Positions 11,068 to 21,975 are shown, counted from the stretch's first letter. The stretch: 27,500 nt of DNA from Bigelowiella natans CCMP2755 (GCA_000320545.1 ADNK01002708.1:1-27500), one strand, 5' to 3'. Numbers and translations are program-made. Notes: generated by a model not told the origin, from the letters alone.

Positions 11068-12021
11068 ATGGCACAGTTAGCGAGAAATGCCTTAAGTGTC
11101 GCCAATGCTCCAGCTTATAACCCAATCACAGGCACTGAGGTGATCCCCATCTTGACCTCCACAATCATATTCCATTTCAGCAGCTTTGGGAATTTCTTTG
11201 CCATAAAATGCAGCTGATCATCTCTTCAATTTCTAATTAATTTTTGCACCCAGGAGCCGAAATGGTGGGTTATATTGACCCGTACGATCGTGTTCACCAC
11301 ATCTTCCGCCATAATTCTCCATCACATTCTGACGCTGTACAGGAATCAAGCAAGAGGTATCTTCAATTATCAGAAGCTGTTTAATTGCTGTATGTTATGG
11401 TGTGGTATTCAATTCTAGGGTTTGTATATTTACTGGGATTTTCATTCTACTGGAAGGTGAGCCGTAACCACTTCACCGTAATACTTCACCGTGTAATCAA
11501 TTGTCATTAGTAGATTTTTTTTCAGGTGTACTTTGTAATGATCTTCTTCGCCATCTATGGATTGGTCTCTTCCATTTTTATATTCTCCTCATATCTGGTA
11601 TTAAGTTGCTTGTAGTTTCCACTAAAAATAACTTTTTGTAGTATTAACCAAAGCAATTTCGTCCTGTATTGCCGATTACAGATCTAACGATCTTAACAAT
11701 GATGTATGCATGCTGCATGCATACCTAGATTCACCTCCACGGAGAAATTGCAAAAAAGAAAAAAGAAAAAAAAACCCTTGAGAAGGAGGTGGAAAAGTAT
11801 CGAGACAAATACGAAAAGATCCAAAAGGTGAGAATTTTTACTCATCTTTACCCTGCAGCAGCATCTGATGTTTCCTTGTGGACTACATGCAACAGGAAGC
11901 GAACAAAATTCATGTATCATATCCGATGGATAAGCTTGTCGAAAAGTTCACAAATATTGCAGAACACTCTTACGTGCCTGGTGTACTACAAGCCCGGATG
12001 AGGCGGGCGACACCAAGCTAG
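11068..12021 (+). CDS. Small membrane protein with lysine-rich coiled tail, 6 exons
   Basis: Exons: 11068-11139 (ATG), 11254-11356, 11419-11456, 11526-11597, 11729-11827, 11896-12021 (TAG at 12019). Phases 0, 1, 0, 0, 0 agree, giving a complete 169-residue model. Order: a short polar N terminus; about three hydrophobic segments (WWVILTRTIVFTTSSAIIL, FVYLLGFSFYW, VYFVMIFFAIYGLVSSIFIF); a Lys/Glu-rich tail likely to coil (KEVEKYRDKYEKIQK); and a polar end. I recognise no family. The introns are short (about 62-131 nt). The gene is divergent from the dehydroquinate dehydratase with a 381-nt gap, so they may share a promoter. None of its exons is long enough to stand out as an open frame, so automated calling could miss it. 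Confidence 0.75.
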
Positions 12022-13038
12022 CCACGCGCTTCTTGGATTTTGCGATGTGCCATACTTGTCTGCAAGTCGACCCTTGGTCAAATTGCTAATAGAGTGATAA
12101 TGACAGTTGCTGTCGTACTACACAATGTTGTTTACAACTAGCTAACACAGTGAATTAACCCGAGTACGACCACACCAGACTTTGCTGGAACAATTTGGGA
12201 CAATTAGGCGAGTCCATTGTTGTATGATTACTGTGCGAAGAATTGCGGCACTTGTATATTGTTCGTGCTACCTTGCATGTGTGCGTGCAGAAAGAGGACT
12301 CATGCACGAGAATCAGGCAAATCTAGAAATGTCTAGATGTACAAACACGACAGCAATCGCGATCTATCGCTTTAGCGAGGAGCTGTTTCTTCCGCAATAT
12401 GTCTTTTACGCTACACTAGCTTAGTCATTACCTTATTAGGCACGTGCATATCAATGCTACGACGACGCATGCTAGTTCTTGCATACGGTAATGATAAGTT
12501 AGAGGGTAGTAGTGGTGGCGGTGCGTATCAGTCACCATCACGTACGCGTTGCGGTGTCAGCAGGTCAGAGCAGGTACGCTAGTACGGTGTGTGCATGTCC
12601 AGCATGTGATATATTCGTCACATCATTTTGTCACTTTTACATATCAGTTTCATTGTGGCACTTTCGGCATTCACTCATAGCCGTTCATGCGGGCGCTTCG
12701 TTCGATTCAGCAAGGATCTTCAGTCGCTCTGACGATCCCACTCGTCGGAGGCGTAACAACGTAACATCCTCGAATCATCGATTCAATAGCACGGCATAGA
12801 TGTAACTTTGCCATTTAATGTTGATTGTAATTCAAAATTCTGATAACAGAGCTGCACAATGAACAGGACTGGACTACACCCCAATCGCAAACAGTTTGGA
12901 TTGGCATCCTGTGCACAAAAACTAACTTTTGCAAGTGTTTATCTTTACGCTTTGTTGCATAAACCATGTACAGCATATTTCTGCATGTTCTATACATAAA
13001 TTTTTCTGAGCCAAAAGATAGCGCAAGCCATATCTGTC
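12022..13038. other. Convergent intergenic region
   Basis: Lies between the stop codons at 12021 and 13039. I see no exon chain here on either strand. Palindromic 4-6-mers (CTAG, GCATGC) are mildly frequent. It should contain the two 3' UTRs. Confidence 0.5.
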
Positions 13039-14231
13039 TTATCTTTTGCCCTCACGTCTGCAACGATCGCTGCAGTATTTCACCTGTGCATTATAGATAT
13101 CTTTATAAAGAGACAGTGCATGCAAAAGTATGCCAAAAAACTAATTTGGATTTAACTTAAATTGGGGGAAAGACCTCATCCCAGCAACGTTCCCATTTTT
13201 TCCTCCATGTGAAAGGTCGTCCGCAAACAACACAATCCTTTTGAGGCAAATTTGACTTATTTCCTTTCCAGCCGCCCTTCTTTGTCTCTGCTTTCCCCCC
13301 TTTTTTCGCCCATGACATCATGACACTACAGGAAAAATAAAATCTTAACCAAAAAATCGAACCTAGTAGCAGTATACAGCAATAGATACCTTCTCGTTTG
13401 CCGCGGGGCAGTTGCTGGTACTACGAATGGCATTCGAGTAAACAACGAAGTGTTAGCCATCACGGTCAACCTGTGGTTTCTGCGTGCAACGGGAGACGTG
13501 AACAATCCGAAGGATGAAATCATAGCTATGAGTATCCCTATCCAGGGATTGTTCATTGATATTCGAAGGCTGTGGAGCTCAACGAGTTGCTGGGTGCCTA
13601 GAGAGAAGCTCTTGATCTCGCCTCGACAATTTCGGTCTCAAAGCCCTAGACTCTCCCTCTTCGAAGAACACGATTGAAAAACAAATTTCGATAACCTACT
13701 GACCCCCCCTAACTCCCAAGAGAGCGGCTCGCTCTGCACCAGCGACGGCCACCTGACTAACGACGAGTGGTGCCTGCTTCTCCTCGGGGATACAGGTTCT
13801 TGACGGGGATTCGGGTTCCTTCTGCGATAATTCATTGCCATTGTCGCAGTGTCAAAATTGGATCGAATTCTCTATAGTTTCCAGCATGGCCAGATTTTGG
13901 TAGATCTACCTTAGATCTAATTGACAAAGCACGCTTTTTCCTGGTTTTGCCATCACAGAAATTTGATAACCCTGGTCACTACGTAGCCAGTAGAAAAGTT
14001 GATGGGGTAAGATCCTGCCATGCGGGAAGAAGTCTACGATAGGCTAATAAAGTAGGACCTTTATGTAAATTTTATGACGATGGGTGGAAAAATCATAATA
14101 TTGGGGGTTTAGTTGGTACATTCGCTCATAAATGTGTCTTAGCGAACAACATGGAAATCACCCTAAATCCTGCTTTAACCCAGTGGGTTTATATCCTTGC
14201 GACTTGCTTGGAGGCTCTTCGCTATTCTCAT
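13039..14231 (-). CDS. DUF2256 zinc-ribbon protein with novel N-terminal extension
   Basis: Minus-strand exons: 14180-14231 (ATG at 14231), 13983-14014, 13704-13821, then 13597 down to 13471 (or 13363), 13175-13325 and 13039-13083 (TAA at 13039). The last two exons encode an unmistakable DUF2256 domain. They read CVVCGRP, then [11 protein letters not shown], and after the splice [10 protein letters not shown], with both CxxC-type cysteine pairs. In bacteria this is a free-standing protein of about 50 residues, often encoded beside photolyase-type genes; its function is not established. Upstream exons add about 110-150 residues, including [19 protein letters not shown] and a hydrophobic segment [15 protein letters not shown]. 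The exon ending at 13471 or 13363 joins in phase with the DUF2256 exon, but two adjacent Met codons at 13321 and 13318 would also allow a free-standing start. The domain is very likely real; the fusion and first two exons are less sure. Confidence 0.75.
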
Positions 14232-15185
14232 GTTAACCTCTATAAAATTGAAGAAAATCATCAACAAAACTGAAACAACGACTTAAAAGTTTATTTGCCG
14301 TTTCCCGATTTCATCCTATCAACTCACGTTCATCTTGTCACAAGGAGTTTGCAACTTCACACGGTACAGTCAAAGACCCATGAGAAACCAGATGAGCAAT
14401 GGCATTTATTTTCCTTCATATAAAGGCCAATTCTCGACATAATCCGCGAACATGCGGCGAAAGGCTCCCTTTTAACCTCTGTTTTACGGGCAAACTGCGA
14501 AAGTAAGGCACGTTTTCCGAGTCTTAAATACAGGTACCGGTGAGACGGCAAGCGCCACTCTTAACCGAACAACCCGGTGACGGTAGTGAGCGTTCCACTG
14601 TGGACGGTCACTGTGTAGTGTGCACGTGTGTGAAGAAAGAAGAATACTTGCACCCAACGCGAGCAGTGGTAGGAGAACGAGATGTTAATCATGACCCTTC
14701 TGTCATGAGAGGCAACGCTCGCGCGCTATGGGGTGGCCCATGTTTTTGTTGGAAACAGAGGGCAGGCAGGGAAGAGGGAGGGAGGAAGAGCACCCCCTCC
14801 ACCGCCTCATCGGCGTGTGATTGCCGGGGCACCTCCTTCCTCTTCGCCATCCGTTTCCATAGTTCGGAAAGGAATGACCGTATGAGCACGAGCGAGAAAA
14901 AAAACCGAGAGAGCCTTCCAGTAGTTTTGATGGGCTAAACCGCTTTCCAAATTTTGGCATGGAAGTCGTCCCCCCCCCCCCCCCCCATTCCCCCCGTCCT
15001 TCATAACATTCCATAAATGTTTTTCTCCATACGTGACAGATATCCCAAAACCGCATCCCTTTCCCGCTAAATACAATACGCTTTTGGCCAATCTTTGTTG
15101 CTGAACTTGCCGCTCACGAGCGTTGTTGAAGAGCCCCTTCTCAGCCTCCTCCCCAGCAGAGAAAATAAGTGTAGATTCTACATAC
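14232..15185. promoter_or_regulatory. Head-to-head gap upstream of the HMG-box gene
   Basis: About 950 nt between the DUF2256 gene start and the HMG gene ATG. It contains a 16-C run at about 14971-14986 and several overlapping frames with no domain sense. A minus-strand frame at 14357-14551 could be an extra 5' exon of the DUF2256 gene, since an acceptor-like TTTCGCAG precedes it, but I could not place it in phase. Confidence 0.4.
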
Positions 15186-16660
15186 ATGGAAAGGCAACCT
15201 GGTGTGACAACAAACCCCTCCGCCACCTCCCAACAGCACACCGTGAATCTCCTCGGGAACAGCAACAACCTCGTCCCCGGGGCTCATGGGGGCGATCCCA
15301 TTATGCAAAACGCAGCTGGTCAACAGCAGCATCAGCATCGGCAGAAGCAGCAGCAGCAGCAGCAGCAGCAAAACCAGCAGCAGCAACAGGCAATGTCGAT
15401 CTGTAACTGTATACACTGCGGAACGACGCTGACATACCCAAGCAATTCCGCATACATCCAATGTCCAAAATGCTCCCAAACAATGAATCCCCAGGCCCCA
15501 GAAACAAATTATATCAACTGCCTCGGCTGTGGTACGCTTCTCTCCCATCCACCCTCCTCCCTAACAATACAATGCCCGAAGTGCCTCATGATCATGGAGC
15601 TTCCCGTGAGGGGGGGAGGGACCGGTGGCCGCGGCCAGTCGATGGCCGCGAAGAATGACACTCGCAAACGGCGAAAGGACCCGAACGCCCCCCGGCGTGC
15701 ATCGAACGCATACATGATATTCTGCAAAGAGCGGCGGGCACATCTCAAGCGTGAGCGGCCTGACCTCCCTTTTGGAAAGCTAGGAGCCAAACTGGGGGAA
15801 ATGTGGCGGGACATGAGTGCTGAAGATCGTAAGCCCTTTGAGGTTAAGGCGGCGTCGGACCGAGAGCGATTCAAGCAGGAGATGGAATCATACAACGCGC
15901 AACTAGCGGAACGGCGTAAGAGGATGAAAAGCGACGAGTCGCAGCAGTTACTCAGGGAATATCAGCAGCCTCGAGGAATGCATCCTGGCGTCTCCCCCTT
16001 TCAGCAGCTTGGTGCCGGTGGAGGCATGATGGGTGGCTATGGCGCGGCGAACCATCTGGGAGGGGCGATGGGGGGGGGGTCGAACATGATGCTCCCAAAT
16101 ATGATGGCAACCGGCGGCATGATCCAGATGGGGGGCATGCAAGGGGGGGGGATGCGTGTTGGGGCAATGCCTCAACATTATGGAGGGGCTGGCATGTTCG
16201 CTCAGCAGCAGCAACAGCAGCAGCTTTCGCAGGAGATGAAGGCGATGAGCCAGTTCCTTCCGACAAGCCAACAGAACTTCCAGCAGCAGCAGCAGCAGCA
16301 GCAGCGTACTACTCCGGCTCAGCAACAGGGCCTCGTAGATATACCTGCCCCCCCCCAACTCCCGGGGACTGGAATGCAAGATCGAAAGCTTCCGGGACTC
16401 ATATACAACACGCAGCAGCCGTCCGCGGGTGCGTCTCATATGGGCGTTGGTGGTGCTGGTTATGGCTACGACCAAATGCAGCAGCAGCAGCAGCAGAAGC
16501 AATTCCCTCCAATGCCATCTCTTCCTAATTCATTTGAAGCCCAGCAGCATCAGCAGCTGCTGCTGCAGCAGCAGCAACAACATATTGGTGGAAAACATTT
16601 ATCGCAGCGAGGACAGCCGTATCCGTCTCAACAGCAACCGCAACAACAACAACAACAACT

Positions 16661-16696
<36 letters not shown>

Positions 16697-16946
16697 GTCT
16701 TTGAAAGTAGCAGGGCCGCCCTCATCTGCCGCTACTGGTAGTGCCACAGCTACTGTGAGCGGGGGGGGGCATCCAGATACGACTTCGTCCGTTGGTGGGG
16801 GCTCTGTTAAGACCAACGTTGAAAGTGCTCATAGCGATAGCGTAAAAGATACGCCTGAGCAACAGCAGGGAGAGGAGCAGAAGCGGAAAGAAGCTGCCAA
16901 AGCTGCTGCTGCTGAACCAAAGGAGGAGCAGGCCGACGAAAAGTAG
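15186..16946 (+). CDS. HMG-box protein with two LSD1-type zinc ribbons and polyglutamine tracts
   Basis: The frame opens at about 15123, but the first ATG is 15186; from there it encodes 586 residues to TAG at 16944, without introns. Order: a Gln-rich N terminus with a long Gln run (about residues 48-70); two LSD1-like zinc ribbons with cysteine pairs C75/C78 and C93/C96, then C112/C115 and C130/C133; one HMG box at about 165-238 (KDPNAPRRASNAYMIF start, then GEMWRDMSAEDRKPFE); a Gly/Met-rich region; more Gln runs; and a Lys/Glu/Ala-rich acidic-basic tail. HMG boxes bend DNA; LSD1 ribbons occur in plant and algal regulators. Likely a nuclear chromatin or transcription factor. The many CAG/CAA runs make length variation likely. 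A 5' non-coding exon upstream is possible. Confidence 0.93.
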
Positions 16947-17104
16947 ATTGGTTGTAGTGTGGTGACTGAGTAGAAGCGGCCGCTCTGATACCTAATGGGT
17001 TGCTCAAGCAAGATGCCGTTCTTCTTCGTCGTCATTAAGATTCTACGGTCGATTTTGCAATTTACTTGTGAGGTTTTCCAACTCAATTCGGAGAGGGAGA
17101 AGAA

Positions 17105-17148
<44 letters not shown>

Positions 17149-18208
17149 TTTCTCGCTGAATACAGAGACATTTCTCGTTTTAGATATTGGCCTGAAACGA
17201 CGATCATAGATATATTCTAGAAATTTCGCGTTGGAAGCTCAAACGCGGGTGCAACGCTAATGATTTATTTTAACTCAATACCTCGCTATCGGGGTATTAC
17301 AGCTTCTTTATTATTTTAGTATTATCAACACAACTTGCGATACGATAACAATGCGGTAATGAAACCAAAAGTCACTGGCGTGCGGACATGCGTGTGTGTG
17401 TGTGTATGTTTGTGTGTGTAGCGCTTGTGCGTGTAAGAAAAAGGTCACGTGCGCGTATTTGTTTATTTCAATCATACCAGCGTAGGTAGCGGCTACGAGC
17501 TGATATAAATCGAGTAGTAGCTATTATCCAGTAGATTGAGCTCCTTGTCTAGGGCGAGTAGTGATGATGGTGATGCGAAATGTGCTGCTAGAATGCGTAT
17601 ATAAGTTCTGCTGCGCCGGCGCACATTTGATGACTATAGACACATTGTGATGACGCTTGCTTGCGGCTACGATATATACATGCACTGCCACTACTTCAGC
17701 AACGATGCTGCTGCTTTGTCAATTGCACAGCTAGATCGACAGCTACATCAGGGTGGCCATTTATAACAAATTTAATTTATTCATTACATCCGTCTCAGAC
17801 TCAACATTAGCGCTGTAGTCGCTACATTGCACAGCTACATGAGGATGATCATTGAACAAATTTAATTTGATTCATTACATCCGTCTTACATTCGTCTCAC
17901 AACGACACCATCCATCATACGGCACAGGATGTATATGGATAACGATCGGCGGCCTCCATATATTCCATAATAGGCTGGGTGCGCGCACATGCATGTCTAT
18001 ACTGTGCATATATGGCAGCCACGTCTAGCTATGGCTATGTACACTGTGACATCATACGCCGATGGCGACCGAGAATACAATAAAGTGTGTCGATCAATGC
18101 GTGTGCGGGTGACTAGTGTGATTCTATAGATGACTGAATGCGTGTATCACAGCGAGCTGATATTATAATCTTCGATCTATAGAGTATTCCGTATTATCCG
18201 TCGCTGCG
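16947..18208. other. Convergent intergenic region with CT tract and direct repeat
   Basis: Lies between the HMG gene stop and the basic-protein stop. It has a CT tract at about 17107-17153, which is probably in the HMG 3' UTR. A short direct repeat sits near 17765-17886, and TG-rich and TATA-like runs are scattered through it. No exon was recognised. Confidence 0.5.
17765..17886. repeat. Imperfect direct repeat, about 90-bp period
   Basis: AACAAATTTAATTT followed by TTCATTACATCCGTCT occurs at about 17765-17795 and again at 17855-17886, with one base inserted. Each copy is preceded by GCACAGCTA and CAGCTACAT, so the duplicated unit is about 90 bp and has diverged. Confidence 0.75.
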
Positions 18209-18769
18209 TCAAGCAACCACATGCGCAGAGGGTTCTACTGAGAGGGAGCTTTGCGAATCAATGCACGCATTTCCACTTTCATCAGAGTCATCAGGTACAC
18301 CTAACTTTGCCTTCAAAGCTTTGTCGTTGTAATCTCTTCGTCGATTCTTCCCCATCTCCTCGTTTGCCAGGCCGCAAAGTCTTGCTTTCCTCTGCTGGGA
18401 ACGTAACTTACGCATGTGTTTTTTAATTTTGGGGGAGCATCTTTTGGCATATCGGTTCACTTTTTCAACTTCCATTAGCCCTCCCGAATTTTCAGCATTT
18501 CGGAGTCGTTTCAGCCTTCTTGCCTCGCGTTGGGCCTCGCGCTCTTTTACGAACGCTGCATTAACCACAGACTTCACCCTGGACTTTTTATGACGGATAG
18601 ATCGTGAAAGTAACCCACTTGTCCCCCATTCACACGACGGGACATGTGGTATGGTTGCAAGAAGGAGTAGAACGAGGCCTGAGCAATTTGGAACGGGCCA
18701 AATGAGTCGAATGATATGACAGCTACAACCTTCATGGAAAAATAGGAAGAGAGAACAGGAAGAATAGAA
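18209..18769 (-). CDS. Short, very basic protein (C-terminal exon; 5' end uncertain)
   Basis: The minus-strand frame is open from about 18769 to the stop at 18209. The convincing part begins near 18600, with RSIRHKKSRVK, and runs about 130 residues. It is dense in Arg and Lys (EAQREARRLKRLRN, KIKKHMRKLRSQQRKARL) and ends in an Asp/Glu/Ser tail. This composition suggests a nuclear or nucleolar protein. The opening block (S-x-R-x-K with many basic residues, then RLKxL and LMEVEK) faintly recalls small DUF2423/LLP-type proteins; I offer that only as a hypothesis. No ATG lies in frame near the start of the convincing part. An upstream exon is therefore expected, perhaps one beginning at the ATG at 18810, joined through an acceptor near 18615. 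Confidence 0.55.
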   Translation of the reverse strand, partial: FYSSCSLFLFFHEGCSCHIIRLIWPVPNCSGLVLLLLATIPHVPSCEWGTSGLLSRSIRHKKSRVKSVVNAAFVKEREAQREARRLKRLRNAENSGGLMEVEKVNRYAKRCSPKIKKHMRKLRSQQRKARLCGLANEEMGKNRRRDYNDKALKAKLGVPDDSDESGNACIDSQSSLSVEPSAHVVA

Positions 18770-18810
18770 CGCTCAGACCTGCCGTCCCCGCAGCTGCTAC
18801 ACCGATGCAT

Positions 18811-19259
18811 TGCCTTGGAAGGGAAAGTTTTCGTCGCACCATGGAAGCAGCCTTATGAGGCACACATATTTTCCAACGATGATTAATGACTGATGACTAT
18901 TTGGTTTCACCCAGCCATATCACACGAAGGCGCTCGCGAATCAGCACGCCCCTCTCCCCATTCCTCTCGCTGCCGGTAGTCCTGCAGTTACAAACGAAAT
19001 GGAGGACATTTCCCTTGAACATATACAAGCGACAAGAAAACTTAGTATAAATGACAATATAGGGACAATGTCCTGCGAATTTAGATTGCGACAAGGAAAG
19101 AATACCGTCGATACTACGAAATAGAAGTCTTTTTGAGTCGAACGGAAATCGATTTTGTTTCAAGTATTTGAATGAGTTTTGAATTCGTTGCAGAAGAGCA
19201 CCGCCTGCCCCCCTCCCATCAAGCCGTTTGTCGTCGCTAGAAGGCCTGGGAGCCAAAAA
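18811..19259. promoter_or_regulatory. Head-to-head gap, candidate bidirectional promoter
   Basis: Separates the minus-strand basic-protein gene from the plus-strand four-helix gene. A 126-codon minus-strand frame crosses it but shows no domain or splice logic. The promoter role is inferred from gene layout. Confidence 0.35.
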
Positions 19260-21062
19260 ATGCTGAATACAAGTCAAGGCTACGATTCTGGCAATTTGGC
19301 CACTCCAGAAACTTCAAGTTCGATAAAGGTGTGGTGAAATAGCATAGGCGTTAAATCCAAAGTAGTTCTCCTCGTTGCAGCTAACATGACACAAGTAGCA
19401 TAACAATTATGGAGGCCCTCAAGATCGTGGGGGAAAATCAGCGCCGTTGAATCACAATTACAATTTTATCCCATTGGCACTAAATGCAGGTAGTAAACGC
19501 GAATAAATCGGGGGAAGTGTCTGTCGAAGCCCCGCCACGCTCGATGCTGAAAAGGGAGCAAAAGAAGAAGAACAACAAGAAGAAAAGAGTAATAACTATT
19601 TGAACAATTCAATGCCTTCGATATGTTATCTTTCAAAACTCTCCCGGCTGTTGCGCCTCTCACAACTCGACGCATCACGGTCAGCCCTCCTGAATCATTT
19701 ACGGATACCGAACGTTCATGCTTTTCGCCAGGCAATCGCGGCAAAACGAGGGGCTGCTAGCATAGCCATTAGAACGGCCCAGATTGGATTGTGGTTGATG
19801 AAGGACATGTGCTGGTTGCTGCTGCTGCCCGCGCTGTCAGCACCCCTGGGAGTTGTTGCTATTTTGCTGCAGATGGCGATCATTTGGCAGGCCAGAAGAG
19901 CAGCGGCTGAGGTACGTTCATGATGGAGAATCATTTCGATCTGGCCACAATGAACTTGTGTTTCCCACTTTTTTAGAACCCCCCCCCCCCCCCCGCTCCC
20001 ACTTCCCCCTTCCTTCCTTCCGCACTATTGTTTATCGCAGGTGCTGCATGAGTTTTGTGTGGGACTATGGCTTCTAGGCAACTACATTTGGATGATTGCG
20101 GAGTCACTGTAATGGACAACTATATGAGGGGGGGAACCAGAAAGATAACAATGCGGGATATACTCGTCTTTCGCCATCATCAGAATCGTCATCAGATCAT
20201 CAATTTATACAAATGCAATCAGTTACGATGACGTGGACGCGGACATTAACCTGGGTGGCGTGCCTTTGCTAGGGGAAAACCACTCACAATACGCACGGTA
20301 AAGAGCGGAGTGGGGGGGGGGGGGGGCGGAGGGGGGCGACGTGTCACTGACACCCGAACAGATGCGAAACAAGGGAATCATCTCTCAATCCTTTTATCTA
20401 TGAAGGACGTGAATTCTCTAGCATATAGTGATAGTTAATAAAAATTGCGGGAGAGCAGCGCTGTCATTATTCCTTCTATGAAGAGAACGGCGCCTCGCCA
20501 CGCCTGCAACAGCCTCAATCCTCCTCCCATGTGGTGCTGCTGCCGGGGTTCGACGAACGTGTTTTGATTGCTAATTGCTGCTGCTGCGGTCTCTCCGTTG
20601 TCATCACAGGTTGATCCGAATCACGAGAGTGCTATTTCTGTCAAGGTAGATGTTGTAGTGTAGTGGTAAATCGAGCCAAACGCCTTCAGTGTGACAGTAA
20701 ACAAATGCACACACGCGCTCAACACCCACACAACGCACGTACATGCACTAAACACTTGCATTATGTATGTTAAGGCAATATGTACGTTGGGGGGGGGGGG
20801 GGGGGGCAGAAGGAGCTTACGTGCGTGCTCGATGTCCTTGCCTGTCATTGGATTGCACTTGCGTAGGAATGATAATTAGTTGCGACAATGATGTATCATC
20901 CTCAGACGGATCTCCGCTGCGGTATTCGGTGTCGGGCTCTGTGCATTTGTGTTTCACGTTTTTGAGCTGATGCGGGGTGGTAGCAGCAGGAAGGCCGCTT
21001 GTAGTAGTTGTACGACAGCGAAACAGGGCGGGAGGGGCAGAAGGGAGAGACGAGAGTTGTAG
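19260..21062 (+). CDS. Four-helix membrane protein, 9 exons
   Basis: Exons: 19260-19328 (ATG), 19490-19588, 19732-19911, 20041-20108, 20223-20297, 20459-20558, 20610-20645, 20810-20862, 20906-21062 (TAG at 21060). Phases close to 278 residues. The weakest exon is 20459-20558, chosen because an exon of this phase is needed there. Order: a polar, Lys-rich N terminus; helix 1 (CWLLLLPALSAPLGVVAILL) preceded by W-L-M-K-D; helix 2 (FCVGLWLLGNYIWMIAE); an acidic loop (YDDVDADINLGG); helix 3 (LTCVLDVLACHWIALA); helix 4 (AVFGVGLCAFVFHVFEL); and a basic tail. The aromatic pattern (W..KD, then WLLGNYIWM.AE) looks like a conserved four-helix design, but I cannot name the family. An 18-G run abuts the acceptor of exon 8. 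Confidence 0.7.
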
Positions 21063-21640
21063 TGGATGACAAGATCATCCTCACTGCTTAAATAGCGCTG
21101 CCTACACAATGCAAGGCACATGCATTGTATGCAAGTTGAGTTATGAATGTGCTCTTTGCTTCGTCACGCTGCTATACTTTCAGGCACTACGCTGTTCTTA
21201 CTCTTATCATAAACTCAACACCTTGCTCTAGCTATATAGCAATAAGTGCATGTGGCATGGTGTGCTTGCATTTTGTTCGTCCCGACAATCAATGTCCACT
21301 TGTACTTCATGCTGCCCCACTACACATGCATGCACGTTGTCTATAGTTGTGCTGGCGCTAGCATTGCGAGAGCTGTGCTTGCTTTGCAATAGTCACTTAA
21401 TGTGCAACAAAGCGTTGACGTGCCCGCATGCTCACGCGCGCCATCTCTTGTCATTATGATCGAATACGAACGCACATGTACGCACACATAATATAAATCA
21501 CGTGCACGAGTTTATTTGATGGCGCAGAGCAATGTATGCAAGTGCCAACTGTATGTCATCCACAAATAAATACATTCGTGTGTACGCACATAAACGTAGA
21601 TACGACTTACTCAAACGCACACGCTCAAATGGTACATGCT

Positions 21641-21678
<38 letters not shown>

Positions 21679-21975
21679 TGGTGTGCACATACAGAAAACA
21701 CCATAGCAATTTCATGCCGTCGCTCCTTGCCCTTTCTCGTACATCGTACACATCTTCTCAAATTAAAAGACAGCCGCGAACGAGTCGCCACCCGCGTGCA
21801 TGTGCACTCTTTTTATCTTGGCCACACTCCGTCATCCTTGTTACAACTTATTCATACCGACAGTGTTGGACGTTTGCTCTAGGCTAAGAGCCTTCTCGAT
21901 TTCCTACCAGATGATGTGTTGCATGTGAGAGGAAAATCCAGGAAATTGAATGCCGCACACTAGCACTGGCAGCAT
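21063..21975. other. Convergent intergenic region with GT tract
   Basis: Lies between the stops of the four-helix gene and the nine-exon minus-strand gene. It contains a GT tract at about 21643-21675. Apparent reading frames through the tract are repeat artefacts. No other gene seen. Confidence 0.55.

Noticed and set aside
13330-13677. Long plus-strand open frame ending LSLFEEHD
   Set aside because: The opposite strand carries a spliced chain leading into an unmistakable DUF2256 domain; the plus frame shows no domain or start.
14540-14938. 132-codon plus-strand frame and overlapping minus-strand frames up to 15268
   Set aside because: No domain, no splice logic, conflicting frames on both strands, and a poly-C tract; treated as the HMG 5' region.
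15141-16816. Several minus-strand frames opposite the HMG gene, with poly-Leu, poly-Ala or poly-Cys
   Set aside because: They are the antisense of CAG/CAA repeats in the HMG-box gene.
18897-19277. 126-codon minus-strand frame upstream of the four-helix gene
   Set aside because: No recognisable composition or splice partners; it lies in the head-to-head gap.
19600-19731. Two open frames upstream of the helix-1 exon of the four-helix gene
   Set aside because: A donor at 19589 and an acceptor at 19731 join in phase and remove this stretch as an intron; neither frame has a domain.
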